A stretch of DNA of 64,000 bases from Cryptoclostridium sp964637365. Lineage in GTDB: Bacteria; Bacillota; Dehalobacteriia; UBA7702. Shown here piece after piece: positions 7,271 to 15,591 of this stretch (positions are counted from its first letter, which is position 1; each line of letters starts with the position of its first letter). The position numbers and the translations under genes are program-made. Location of the stretch: positions 16,017-80,016 of the forward strand of contig CAZWWH010000008.1 of the NCBI GenBank assembly GCA_964637365.1. The letters are read 5' to 3'. The notes under the pieces were generated by a model. That model made no database searches and was not told where the DNA came from. It was given only the letters and a program-made list of their open reading frames with translations.

Positions 7271-8716
7271 TTAATAATCCCAAACAGCGTCGCCAGCGCA
7301 GATGCCGGGGAATTGTTCTTTGATTCTCTGATCCAATTCGGAGGAGAAAGCCGCCGGATTGGGACCGGCCATGATTTGATCGAGCCATTCGTAAGCTCTG
7401 GCTTCGAGATCTTTGCCATCCCACTGGGTTCTGAAGTCTCTGGAACCGAGTTTGGTGAGGTAAGCGATTTCTTTCATGTTCATCATGGTGTGCATTTCTT
7501 CCATGTAGAGACCGCCAGGGCCGATCTTGTCGATCAATGCAAAAGCTTCTTTGTAGTCGGCTTCGTCGTAAGGAATACCTTTTTTCAAGGATTTCAAGCT
7601 CATAGCAACTTCATTGTCGATGACAGCTTTGGAGAAGTCAAAGGTGGTAAGGCTGTCGAGGAGACCGCCCATATTCAGTAAGGAAGCACCAGCGCAAACA
7701 GCACCGGTAGTATTCATTGCAACTTCGTAACCATTCTGAGCATCGTTGCAGTGGGAGTTGGTCAAGCCGATGTAACCGCCGGAAGGAACATGGTAGAATT
7801 CAGCCATTTCAGTATGAGCCATGGACAAAATACCGGTTTCCATAGCGCCGGGGGTATATGCACCGGTTCTCAAGTCGGCAACGGTGGGAAGATATGCGTA
7901 GATGATGGGCATACCTTCACGAATCATCTGATAATAGCAGTTGATAGCCAAGAATTCAGCATTCCCCAAGACCAAGGTGCCCATTCTGCTCATGGGAGAG
8001 GTCATACCGGCGTTGGACACGGGAGCGGTGGTATAAACAGGGAGGCCTTCTTTTGCCAGGTAGGTAACGGCTTCAGTGGATTCTACGTCCATAGTCAAAG
8101 GAGTTACGATGGGGCAATAGTGATGGTTGATAAAAGGTCTTTCCATGTAAGCTTCTTTGGAGCCTGCGATGGTGTAACCGAGTTGAAGAACTTTCTGCAA
8201 CTCTTCAAATCTGGGGGTATTGCTGCGAACAGGTTTTTTACAGTTCTTCAAGGCAGGATAGAATCTGTAAAGGGACAGATCACCATCGGGAGCATCATCA
8301 GCCAAAACGGAAATAGAGAATACGTTGAAGCCGGGAAGTTCGTTGATTAAACGAGCGATGTTAGCGATATCTTTGGAAGTTGCGCGTCTCTGTTCTTTGG
8401 TTTTGGGGTCAATGATAAAGGGAGCGGAACTTGCAGTAACAACGCAGGGACCCTGTTCAGGAATGGTGATATCAAGAGAAGGATCCTGAGCGGTAAACGT
8501 ATAGGAGCTGGGGAACATTTTTACATACTTTTCAATGACCTGATGAGGAATCTTTACAAGGCCATCGGCGTTGACATCGCAGCCATGGGCTTTGAAGATT
8601 TCTCTGGCGCATTCAGCATGTACCAGCAAACCAGTGTTTTCGAGAACTTCCATAGAAGCTTCGTGAACCATTTGTCTTTGTTCTTCTGTGAGAAATTTAG
8701 AATATTGTGCAAACAT
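7271..8716 (-). CDS. MttB-superfamily methyltransferase without pyrrolysine
   Basis: Member of the trimethylamine methyltransferase (MttB, COG5598) superfamily; pyrrolysine-free members demethylate quaternary amines such as glycine betaine onto a corrinoid protein. The 481-residue sequence has the family layout: EASMEVLENTG near the start, LADDAPDGD, PIVTPLTMD, PVSNAGMTSPM and YHVPSGGYIGL. Aligned with the pyrrolysine gene at 13780-15279, the pyrrolysine position is Leu318 here, in an otherwise parallel context (SHCNDAQNGYE against DSKCVDAQAAHE). GAGGAG lies about 8 bases before ATG 8716. Its own sigma-54 promoter is 100 bp upstream. No corrinoid-protein gene is adjacent, so the substrate stays open. 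Confidence 0.88.
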   Translation of the reverse strand: MFAQYSKFLTEEQRQMVHEASMEVLENTGLLVHAECAREIFKAHGCDVNADGLVKIPHQVIEKYVKMFPSSYTFTAQDPSLDITIPEQGPCVVTASSAPFIIDPKTKEQRRATSKDIANIARLINELPGFNVFSISVLADDAPDGDLSLYRFYPALKNCKKPVRSNTPRFEELQKVLQLGYTIAGSKEAYMERPFINHHYCPIVTPLTMDVESTEAVTYLAKEGLPVYTTAPVSNAGMTSPMSRMGTLVLGNAEFLAINCYYQMIREGMPIIYAYLPTVADLRTGAYTPGAMETGILSMAHTEMAEFYHVPSGGYIGLTNSHCNDAQNGYEVAMNTTGAVCAGASLLNMGGLLDSLTTFDFSKAVIDNEVAMSLKSLKKGIPYDEADYKEAFALIDKIGPGGLYMEEMHTMMNMKEIAYLTKLGSRDFRTQWDGKDLEARAYEWLDQIMAGPNPAAFSSELDQRIKEQFPGICAGDAVWDY

Positions 8717-8816
8717 CTAAACACACTCCTCTCCATACTTTTAAACTATTTTACTAAAAATTTTCCGCTAAGCGGTATTATTCTTGTCCATATCAGACAC
8801 GACACCTTATTTCCAT

Positions 8817-8832
8817 TGCAAGAATCGTGCCA
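8817..8832 (-). promoter_or_regulatory. Sigma-54 promoter of the MttB-family gene
   Basis: Minus-strand TGGCACGATTCTTGCA is a perfect match to the sigma-54 consensus, 101 bp before the start codon. The rest of the 342-bp gap between 8717 and 9058 has no gene; no clear copy of the 17-bp activator motif was found in it. Confidence 0.9.
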
Positions 8833-9008
8833 CATATATTATATCTTTAAACTCGAATCAATTACGAAAATTTGAAATAGCGACTCCAAGTTTTTGTGTA
8901 TATTCAGTATCGCATCACTCTAAAAAGTATTACCTATATTTTGTGTTTTGTGCAATTTTGGTGTGCATTTCTAGTGTTCGAGACATCTGAGAAATCTGGC
9001 AGCCGCAC

Positions 9009-9034
9009 TAAAAGCTGCCCTTAGGCAGCTTTAG
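9009..9034 (-). terminator. Hairpin after the transporter/small-protein pair
   Basis: GCTGCC (9014-9019) pairs with GGCAGC (9024-9029) across a CTTA loop, extended by A-T pairs. On the minus strand it is followed by TTTTAG, a short T run. It lies 25 bp past the stop of the 88-residue gene. Confidence 0.6.
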
Positions 9035-9058
9035 CGCAGTTGCAAAAATTAATTCACC

Positions 9059-9325
9059 TTATTTAATATAGCTGTTAATTGTGTCTTTGCATTCATCAGG
9101 AGCAGCATAGTACATTACAAGTTCACCGTTGGCGCCGACTTCATAGGAATCTTCAACCAACAAGCCGTTTTCAGTCGCAGTCATAAGAGATAGCAAAACA
9201 TCTTTTTCATTCAGTTTGCGATGGGTAGGATATTCGCCTTTTAAAGCTGCAACAACATCAGCAGGACAGGCATTATCCACAGTCGTCATATGTTTCAGAA
9301 TAGCGAAATTTAACGGTCTCTTCAT
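9059..9325 (-). CDS. Small protein of unknown function, partner of the transporter
   Basis: An 88-residue acidic protein that I do not recognise. It has no signal peptide or membrane segment. Its middle (ALKGEYPTHRKLNEKDVLLSLMTATENGLLVEDSYEV) looks like helix-helix followed by strands, a pattern compatible with a winged-helix-type fold, but this is only an impression. It starts 4 bp after the transporter stop, so the pair is probably co-transcribed, and is followed by a hairpin terminator. A role linked to the transport or sensing of the transported amine is inference. Confidence 0.7.
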   Translation of the reverse strand: MKRPLNFAILKHMTTVDNACPADVVAALKGEYPTHRKLNEKDVLLSLMTATENGLLVEDSYEVGANGELVMYYAAPDECKDTINSYIK

Positions 9326-9329
9326 AATC

Positions 9330-10448
9330 TTAGTCCTCCTTTTTTCTGAAAAGATCCAAAGGATTCATAGCGATGAGCAGGATACCGAAGACTTCAACAA
9401 CAGCCATGATCCATTGGACAGGAGTCAATGCAGCATAGCTCCAGGAAGAATCAAACATCGGAAGGACAACGCCCATGACGATCCAGGATACGAGGGGTAC
9501 CCAGAAGGAATATCCAGCATTAAGAGCCATACCGAGAGCAGCGCCGCACATGGAGTTCCCTTTGTACCACATACGGAAGGACTGGCCACAGCAAAGGCCG
9601 GAGAAAATGAACCAGATGATAGCACCGCCGCCAATGGCGCCACCGACTAAATAGCCATAGATATTACCAGAGATATCGCTGGTATCCAACATTGCTCTTG
9701 CCATGACGCAGAGGATGGGAACAACGATAATCAAATTGCTGAGACCAGAAACGCACTGACGAATGGTGATGCTGATGTCATCATCAATCATGCAGGTAGC
9801 ATAACCGCCGATGCTGCCTTCAATCCCCCAGCCAAGAGCAGCGACAAAGGCGATGCAGCAACCGATAAGAGATGAGGTGTCAAGACCATCGAAGCTGGTC
9901 CAGCCGATAACAACAGCGGCCACGAAGCAAATGATAATACCGCAAATCATGCGGAAATTCAGTTTCTGCTTCAGGAAAATGCGGCCGATAATGGCGCCGA
10001 TAGCGGCGCAGAGAGCGGTAATCGCAGCGGCGATACCGCCGGCCATCATCAGACCTACGTTGTAAGCGGTAGCCGCAATAGGACCACCGGCCAGGGCAAC
10101 CCCCATCATGATAACACCGGGTTTCGTTTTTAAAGTGGCGAAGAAGTCGCCAAGCTTCCCTTTTACAGCTGCGATAACGAGCTGCCAAATGGCGGAGCAA
10201 GTGTCGTTCAAACCGGCGCCCACTGCGCAAAGCAAGCAATACCCCAAGATAGAACCAGCAATGCCCAGCTCCCAGAAACCTCCCCAGTTTCCTACAGCTT
10301 CACCGGCAACAATAAAGGCTGAATAAAAGCCGTAGAGAATACCAGAAATTAAAGCCGTGATGACGCCCTTTCTGAAAAAGGCCGACTTGTTTTTTCTGTA
10401 CAACCCTTTTGCTGCAGCATTGGGAGCGTTTTTTGTACCAATTGCCAT
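9330..10448 (-). CDS. DMT-superfamily (EamA/LicB-like) transporter
   Basis: Integral membrane protein with about ten hydrophobic segments in two similar halves, as in drug/metabolite transporters. The choline permease LicB belongs to this superfamily. Features include GILYGFYSAFIVAGEA in the first segment, a central GGIAAAITALCAAIGAIIGRIFL and a Gly-rich segment GGAIGGGAIIWFIF. Start ATG 10448 follows AGAAGGG; a longer reading from 10550 lacks a ribosome site. It lies downstream of a choline/aminoglycoside-type kinase gene and upstream of the 88-residue gene. Kinase plus DMT permease recalls the licA-licB pairing, so choline or a related amine is the likely cargo (inference). Confidence 0.8.
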   Translation of the reverse strand: MAIGTKNAPNAAAKGLYRKNKSAFFRKGVITALISGILYGFYSAFIVAGEAVGNWGGFWELGIAGSILGYCLLCAVGAGLNDTCSAIWQLVIAAVKGKLGDFFATLKTKPGVIMMGVALAGGPIAATAYNVGLMMAGGIAAAITALCAAIGAIIGRIFLKQKLNFRMICGIIICFVAAVVIGWTSFDGLDTSSLIGCCIAFVAALGWGIEGSIGGYATCMIDDDISITIRQCVSGLSNLIIVVPILCVMARAMLDTSDISGNIYGYLVGGAIGGGAIIWFIFSGLCCGQSFRMWYKGNSMCGAALGMALNAGYSFWVPLVSWIVMGVVLPMFDSSWSYAALTPVQWIMAVVEVFGILLIAMNPLDLFRKKED

Positions 10449-10488
10449 TAAAATCCCTTCTTTCATAAAAAATATAATGAATAAAACC

Positions 10489-10548
10489 GGCAGATGGCAC
10501 TCTGCCAAATATGAACTGCCAAGGGGTTCTTGGCGAAGGAACCCCGGC
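10489..10548. other. Two tandem hairpins before the transporter gene
   Basis: The 232-bp gap between the kinase and transporter genes contains two GC-rich stems: GGCAGA/TCTGCC (10489-10506) and GGGGTTC/GAACCCC (10523-10545, extended by GCC/GGC to 10518-10548). Neither has a good T run on either strand, so they may be attenuators, processing sites or simply an RNA-stabilising leader. Confidence 0.45.
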
Positions 10549-10680
10549 AAATCAAACCTAATGAAATCAAAATTTTATGTTGTTTAACATTATACGGCAT
10601 CCCACAAGAAAAGTCCACCCTTTTGTTTAAATTTTTATTAAAATTATATTTTTTTGCTTTGCATGCCACCGTTCAAAACA

Positions 10681-11895
10681 TTAGACATTCTTAATAACTT
10701 CCAACAAATCATCGTGGTGATTATCGATATAGTGGAGTAATTTCACGATGTGGGTGAGATAGAAATAATATTCGTATTCATTATAGTCTTCCCAATCGGG
10801 GAAATAGCAGGTAGCCCAATTAGTCAAATAAAGACAGGCAGCTAACATCATATAGGGGAAGGCTTTCTTCTCTTCCGGAGTCAGAGGAGTCAATGTCCCC
10901 TCTTCCTTCAGGAATTGATTATAACCTTCAAGGTAGTAGCCACAGCGGTCAAACCAAAGGCGACCATCAGTCTGCGCTTCCCAAGATGAGCAGGAATAGA
11001 CCAAAGCAAAGCACACATCGAAAAGACGGTAATCCAGCTTAGACCAGTCAAAATCATAAAGTCCCACGCATTTCCCGTCTTTCCATTTAACGTTACCGGG
11101 GTGAATGTCACAATGACAAGGACATTCCGGCATACCTGCAACAAGCTCTTTTGTCATGCCTACAATGACCTTATCACACATTTCCTGCATGAAGGGAAGG
11201 GCTTCCTTCCACAAACCGTAAAAACGATTATTATCGGGGATTCCCAAACCTTCCCCGCAGGCTGCAAAATCGTTTTTCAAGCTCTTCACCAAGTCGAGAA
11301 TACGAGCTTCGGCTTTTTCACCAGGATCAAAACCATTGGTAAAATTGTGGAATTTTGCTAAAATACGAGCAAATTCAGCGTCTTCTTCCGGCGTCATGTT
11401 GGTATTGATCCAGTCATACTTGTCTTCGCCATCGAGATATTCATAAACGGCAAAACTGCGTTCCACTTTTTCCCCTTCTTTTTCCTCGATCATTTTTACA
11501 AAAGTTTCGCCGTCCTTGGTGCGAATCACCCCAGCAGCGTCTTTCATGCCATGAGCAAGCGCATACTCAATCAAATTATGCTCAACTTTGATATCGGCGT
11601 CTGTAGCGTCCCTTTTATATTTCCGGATGAAGTAATCCTTCTTCACACCGTCCTTTTCTACAATCGCACCGAAACTGCGATTCACATAACCGCCAAAAAT
11701 CTCATAAGCATCGACGACCGTCCCAAGATCATAATACTCATCGAGAAGATGGTTCAACTGACTTCTGGACATTGCCATTTCAGAAGTTGCATAAAGCTCG
11801 TCCACAATCCGTTTCATAACGACAAATTGAGAACGCATGGCTCCGAAATCATCAGCGTCAACATCTTTTAATTGCAATTTGCCTTCTACATCCAT
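10681..11895 (-). CDS. Choline/aminoglycoside-type phosphotransferase
   Basis: Protein-kinase-like small-molecule kinase (APH family). The catalytic loop HCDIHPGNVKW (about residues 259-269) supplies Asp and Asn, and YDFDWSKLDYRLFDV carries the metal-binding Asp. The N-terminal part has a nucleotide-binding lobe starting with GGYVNRSFGAIVE near residue 68, preceded by about 60 extra residues. Length is 404. Start ATG 11895 follows GGGGGA by 10 bases. Its own sigma-54 promoter and activator motif lie upstream. Probably phosphorylates an amino alcohol such as choline or ethanolamine; the exact substrate cannot be read from sequence. Confidence 0.8.
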   Translation of the reverse strand: MDVEGKLQLKDVDADDFGAMRSQFVVMKRIVDELYATSEMAMSRSQLNHLLDEYYDLGTVVDAYEIFGGYVNRSFGAIVEKDGVKKDYFIRKYKRDATDADIKVEHNLIEYALAHGMKDAAGVIRTKDGETFVKMIEEKEGEKVERSFAVYEYLDGEDKYDWINTNMTPEEDAEFARILAKFHNFTNGFDPGEKAEARILDLVKSLKNDFAACGEGLGIPDNNRFYGLWKEALPFMQEMCDKVIVGMTKELVAGMPECPCHCDIHPGNVKWKDGKCVGLYDFDWSKLDYRLFDVCFALVYSCSSWEAQTDGRLWFDRCGYYLEGYNQFLKEEGTLTPLTPEEKKAFPYMMLAACLYLTNWATCYFPDWEDYNEYEYYFYLTHIVKLLHYIDNHHDDLLEVIKNV

Positions 11896-12033
11896 AATAA
11901 ATAAGTCCCCCTTTTCTGCGCTTACGCGCTTATATAACTTGCGTCGAAACTGAAGGAAAAAATACCTCCTTTCGTGCTTGATTCTATTTTTCGCAATTAG
12001 ATTGCAGAATTTCCGGAGAACAAGATTTTATAT

Positions 12034-12049
12034 TGCAAAAATCATGCCA
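12034..12049 (-). promoter_or_regulatory. Sigma-54 promoter of the minus-strand kinase
   Basis: Minus strand reads TGGCATGATTTTTGCA with GG-N10-GC spacing, 139 bp before the kinase start. It faces away from a second sigma-54 promoter at 12274-12289, so the 523-bp gap between the two kinase genes is a divergent control region and contains no gene. Confidence 0.82.
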
Positions 12050-12123
12050 AAGCGCAAAAAATTCCATTTGCCACTAAATTCCCACAATCCTTGCGATTTT
12101 ACAGCATAAAAATATATCATCTC

Positions 12124-12158
12124 AAGTCTAAAATGACTCAAAATTCCATTTTGACTTG
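12124..12158. promoter_or_regulatory. Candidate activator sites between the divergent kinases
   Basis: AAGTCTAAAATGACTCA (12124-12140) matches the motif upstream of the eut promoter. A second, inverted copy lies beside it (CATTTTGACTTGG; its complement begins CCAAGTCAAAATG). The pair lies 75 bp upstream of the minus-strand promoter and about 115 bp upstream of the plus-strand one, so both could be driven from here. Confidence 0.55.
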
Positions 12159-12273
12159 GTTTCAAAATATTTCACTCACAAAAAACCAAAATGAAAATTT
12201 ATTTACCGCAAAATTTCACTGTTTTTCAGCAGTTCCGTTAAGTTGACGACGAATTACTGAAAACATTATCAAC

Positions 12274-12289
12274 TGGCATAAAAATTGCA
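12274..12289 (+). promoter_or_regulatory. Sigma-54 promoter of the plus-strand choline kinase
   Basis: TGGCATAAAAATTGCA has the GG-N10-GC spacing and both core boxes. It lies 130 bp before the start codon at 12419. Confidence 0.8.
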
Positions 12290-12418
12290 AGATAAAATAA
12301 CGTATTGATTCTTGTTGCTCTGTTTTTATTATACCATAAAAGCAAACAGAACAAAAAGCTTAAAATTTCCATCGAAAAAATTTTTATTAAATTTTAATTC
12401 AAAGGAGAATGCATCACC

Positions 12419-13387
12419 ATGGCAGAAATCAAAGTTTGTGAAAATACCAAACCTGAAGAAGTCGAATTTATTAAAAAAATGGCTGAAGAATCCAGCCTTT
12501 TCTGCGGCGAAGTTGAAAGCATCACTTACATGCCCGGTGGCCTCACCAACCGCAATTTTAAAACCGTGGTAGACGGTAAACCCTACGCTTTCCGTATTGC
12601 CGGTGAAGGTACTGCCGACTATTTGAATCGCCCCGCCGAAAGACAGGCTGTTCATGCTATTAAAGATTTGGGCATCAGCCCCATGTTCTATTATTATGAC
12701 CTGGAAACCGGCAGCAATATTTGCGGTTTCTGCGAAGGCGATACCATGAAACGTCCTGATTTCCAGACTCGCCCTGAAATCTTGAAGGGTGCTGCAGAAA
12801 TCATCAAAAAATACCACACCAGCGGAATCCAACAAAAAGGCGCCTTTGATCCCATGGTAGAAATCAAATCCTATCTCCAGTGGCTCAAAGACAGAAACTG
12901 TGAAAAATACTACGATGGCATGGATAAATTAATCTCCACTCTGGAAACCATCGATAAAAACTTTGAAAAAAATCCCCCCAAAAAGGTTTGCTCCCACAAT
13001 GACGTATTGTCCGAGAACTTCATTTATGATTCTGAAAATGATAACCTTCAACTCATCGACTGGGAATATTGCGGCATGAACATTTACAGCTTTGACGTTG
13101 CCGCTGTTATCATCGAAAACAAACTTAATAAAGAAAAAGAAGAAGAATTCCTCCGCTACTACTATGACGGTGAACCCACCGAACGGCAGAGAGCCGACGT
13201 TCTCGTAGGTAAATTCCTGGTAGACGCTTTGTGGTGCCCCTGGGCTCTGGTTCAGATGCTCTCCAAACCCAAAGAAGAGGAAGAATTCTATTGGAACTAT
13301 GGTCTCGAAAGAATCACCCGCTGCAATGAATACATGGCCGATCCTAATTTCGACCGTTATGTTGCAATGATGGCGGAAGCTGAATAA
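12419..13387 (+). CDS. Choline/ethanolamine kinase-like protein (LicA type)
   Basis: Small-molecule kinase of the choline kinase/LicA group, expected to phosphorylate an amino alcohol with ATP. The sequence GGLTNRNFKTVVDGKPYAFRI near residue 41 is the nucleotide lobe typical of LicA. CSHNDVLSENFIY (about residues 196-208) is the catalytic loop with Asp and Asn, and LIDWEYCGMNIYSFDVA carries the metal ligand and the choline-kinase-type tail. Length 322. AAAGGAG lies 10 bases before the ATG. It is transcribed away from the other kinase and ends at a strong terminator. Confidence 0.85.
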   Translation: MAEIKVCENTKPEEVEFIKKMAEESSLFCGEVESITYMPGGLTNRNFKTVVDGKPYAFRIAGEGTADYLNRPAERQAVHAIKDLGISPMFYYYDLETGSNICGFCEGDTMKRPDFQTRPEILKGAAEIIKKYHTSGIQQKGAFDPMVEIKSYLQWLKDRNCEKYYDGMDKLISTLETIDKNFEKNPPKKVCSHNDVLSENFIYDSENDNLQLIDWEYCGMNIYSFDVAAVIIENKLNKEKEEEFLRYYYDGEPTERQRADVLVGKFLVDALWCPWALVQMLSKPKEEEEFYWNYGLERITRCNEYMADPNFDRYVAMMAEAE

Positions 13388-13486
13388 TCAAAACAACTTT
13401 TCATATGTTATTTACAGAAGCGAAATCGTGCGCTTCATTTCTATCCTTTTCGTAATCAGCGAGTAACCCAACTCATCCTCACTTGA

Positions 13487-13517
13487 CCCCGTCTTTGATC
13501 CAAAGGCGGGGCCTTTT
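13487..13517 (+). terminator. Intrinsic terminator after the choline kinase
   Basis: Stem CCCCGTCTTTG/CAAAGGCGGGG (11 bp with one G-T pair) with a 3-base loop, then CCTTTTTTATT. It lies 100 bp past the stop. Confidence 0.9.
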
Positions 13518-13608
13518 TTATTCTTTTAAGGACGATCATTCCTCAGATGGACGCAAATAGCCCTAATCTTTACTATACCCATTTAATATTATTATCCCCC
13601 AATTAGGG

Positions 13609-13639
13609 CAAAAAAAAAGTCTCTCATGAAATCTGAGAG
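13609..13639 (-). terminator. Second minus-strand terminator downstream of mttB
   Basis: CTCTCA/TGAGAG stem with a 7-base loop. On the minus strand it is followed by at least eight T. It backs up the hairpin at 13689-13749. Confidence 0.65.
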
Positions 13640-13688
13640 CCCGGAATTCTATATCAGGAACAGATTTTAAACCTGAAACAAATGGATA

Positions 13689-13749
13689 AAAAAAGCCCCG
13701 TATCAATTTGCATCCCGCCCTGGGGAGCGCCTTATTACGAGGCTTTTTT
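13689..13749. terminator. Long bidirectional hairpin downstream of mttB
   Basis: AAAAAGCCCCGTA and TTACGAGGCTTTTTT form the outer stem (one mismatch), enclosing a GC-rich inner segment. A-rich and T-rich flanks make it terminator-like on both strands. It lies 30 bp beyond the mttB stop. The 392-bp gap 13388-13779 holds no gene, only this and two other terminators. Confidence 0.7.
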
Positions 13750-13779
13750 ATTTCGTTACCTCAACAAGCCGAAACGAAC

Positions 13780-15279
13780 TTATTTAGCAGATCTTTTGGC
13801 CAATTCTTCGTTTTTGTCGGCTTCTGCTTCTTCAAGCAATGCATGAAGGGCTTTCTGGGTTTCCTCCGGCAAAGGCATTTTGGGTTTGCCGTTTTCGATC
13901 ATATCAATTGCTCTTTCGTAAGAACGTTCTACGATATCTTTGCCGCCTTGAGCCATCCAACCATCGAAGTTGTTTCTGTCGATGATTTTAGCATCGGGCT
14001 GGGAGAGATGTTTGAAGTTCTGGAAAGTATGCATATGGCTGATAAATTCGCCGCCGGGACCAACTTCGTTGATAACATCAACAGCAAGATGTTCATCGTC
14101 AACGAGAACGCCTTCACAGGTTTTCAGAATCATTTTCATGAATTCGTCTTCCATGACGAGCTGTGCATAGTCCCAGGTAATACCATTTTCCAACATACCG
14201 ATACCATAGATCATATTGGCACCTGCCAATGCGGGCAAGATAGCGGTCAAAGTTGCTTCATGGGCAGCCTGAGCATCAACGCATTTGCTGTCGCACTAAC
14301 CACCCGCAACCCAGCTGGGAACCTTATAGAACTGAGCCAATTTAGCAACAAAAGCGCTGATCAAGGCCAATTCAGGAGAGCCAACGCAAGAAACGGTGGT
14401 TCTGAGGTCCATCATAGCAGTGGAGGAACCATAGACCATGGGCACGCCTTTCTGGAGTGCCTGACCAAGAACAAACATGCTCAAAACTTCAGCATTGTGT
14501 GTTACCATGGTGGCTGCCAAATGGACACAAGTAGTGCCGCCGGCAAGACCCATAGGATTGATTTTTACGGGGAGACCTTGCTTGATGGCGAGAATCAAAG
14601 AATCGGTAGCACCTGCGGATTGTACCAAGGGGCTAATGGGGTCAGTGGAAGTACCAAACCAGGGTCTTTCTCTGAATTTGTCTTCACCGCCAGCAACGAG
14701 ACCGCCCATTTTAATGGCATATTTTACGTTCTGGGGGTCATGCATACCGATATAAGCGGGTTTAGTGCTGTTGTTAAGGAAAGCTTCCAAAACATACAAC
14801 TGACCAACATGGGGATTCACTTCAGCAGGAACAATATTTCTTTCGAAGAGGACAATGGAATCAAGGTTATCAATCATGGTAACGGAATTCCAAAGGTCAT
14901 CCATGTTAGGAGCTCTGCGCTTTCTTGTATAGGGGTCGATGACGTTAACAGCTTCACCAAAGTTTACAAAACCGGTTCTGCCGGATTCACAATACCAGTC
15001 GTTTTTAGGATCTCTGGCATAAGCGCGGTAGTTCGGGGGGGTGGTGTTGATTGCGTCTTCAACGAGATAAGCAGGGATCTTAACGATATGCGAATCTTCA
15101 TCAACAGTACAACCAATTCCTGCAAAAATCTCTCTTGCCTCTTTACTTTCGACTTTTACACCAACGTTCCAAAGAACATCCAATGTCGCCAAATGTACTT
15201 CCCAAAGTTCATCATCGGTAAACATATTCAAACCGAGAGAAGTCATGGCACTTGCGTTTGCACGTAAACCTCTAGCCAA
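13780..15279 (-). CDS. mttB: Trimethylamine methyltransferase MttB with in-frame TAG (pyrrolysine)
   Basis: MttB moves a methyl group from trimethylamine to a corrinoid protein; its active-site pyrrolysine is encoded by TAG. Here one continuous frame is interrupted only by TAG at 14298-14296. The codons before it read VPSWVAGG and those after it CDSKCVDAQAAHE, the context known for MttB pyrrolysine. With the TAG read as an amino acid the protein has 499 residues with pyrrolysine at 328; the archaeal MttB is about 495 with pyrrolysine near 334. The start is taken as TTG 15279, six bases after GGAGGTG; an ATG at 15294 overlaps that site. A sigma-54 promoter lies upstream. No mttC or pyl genes lie in the window. 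Confidence 0.92.
14296..14298 (-). other. Recoded TAG codon (predicted pyrrolysine)
   Basis: In-frame amber codon at residue 328 of mttB, in the context Gly-Gly-TAG-Cys-Asp-Ser-Lys. Homologous coding continues in the same frame for 171 residues to a normal TAA. Proof needs pylT/pylS in the genome, which this window does not contain. Confidence 0.88.
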
Positions 15280-15334
15280 AAAAAACACCTCCATAATTAT
15301 AATAATTGGGTTAATCTTTGATGCTTAATTATAT

Positions 15335-15350
15335 TGCAAGAATCATACCA
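15335..15350 (-). promoter_or_regulatory. Sigma-54 promoter of mttB
   Basis: Minus strand reads TGGTATGATTCTTGCA; GG-N10-GC spacing is kept, with C to T at one -24 position. It lies about 56 bp before the predicted TTG start. Confidence 0.8.
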
Positions 15351-15454
15351 AAGATAAAAGACCAAAGAGATTAAGGTTTTTCTTTATTATACACCCATTA
15401 TTATCATTTTACAACAAAATTTCAATATCTATTTCGCAATATTTCAAATAAAAC

Positions 15455-15471
15455 AAGTTAATTATGACTCA
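15455..15471. promoter_or_regulatory. Candidate activator site upstream of mttB
   Basis: AAGTTAATTATGACTCA, third copy of the 17-bp motif, 105 bp upstream of the mttB sigma-54 promoter. The gap 15280-15591 has no gene. Confidence 0.55.
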
Positions 15472-15547
15472 TCACTATTCAATTACTTTTTCCCGGGCTA
15501 TTTTTTTCATTTTATAAAAATTTTATAACCCATTTTTGAATCATGAA

Positions 15548-15580
15548 ACGGCGAAAAGCAAATGGATTGCTTTTCGCCGT
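15548..15580 (-). terminator. Intrinsic terminator after the sigma-54 activator gene
   Basis: Fourteen-base-pair stem ACGGCGAAAAGCAA with its complement and a 5-base loop, 12 bp beyond the stop at 15592. The T run after it is short (TTTC), but the stem is strong. Confidence 0.75.
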
Positions 15581-15591
15581 AGTGATACAAA

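Noticed and set aside
13780..14250. Separate 156-residue gene for the C-terminal part of mttB
   Set aside because: It is the continuation of mttB past the TAG codon, without its own ribosome site.
13708..15267. 519-codon plus-strand frame opposite mttB
   Set aside because: Antisense to a well-conserved methyltransferase; no known domain. Its openness reflects codon bias.
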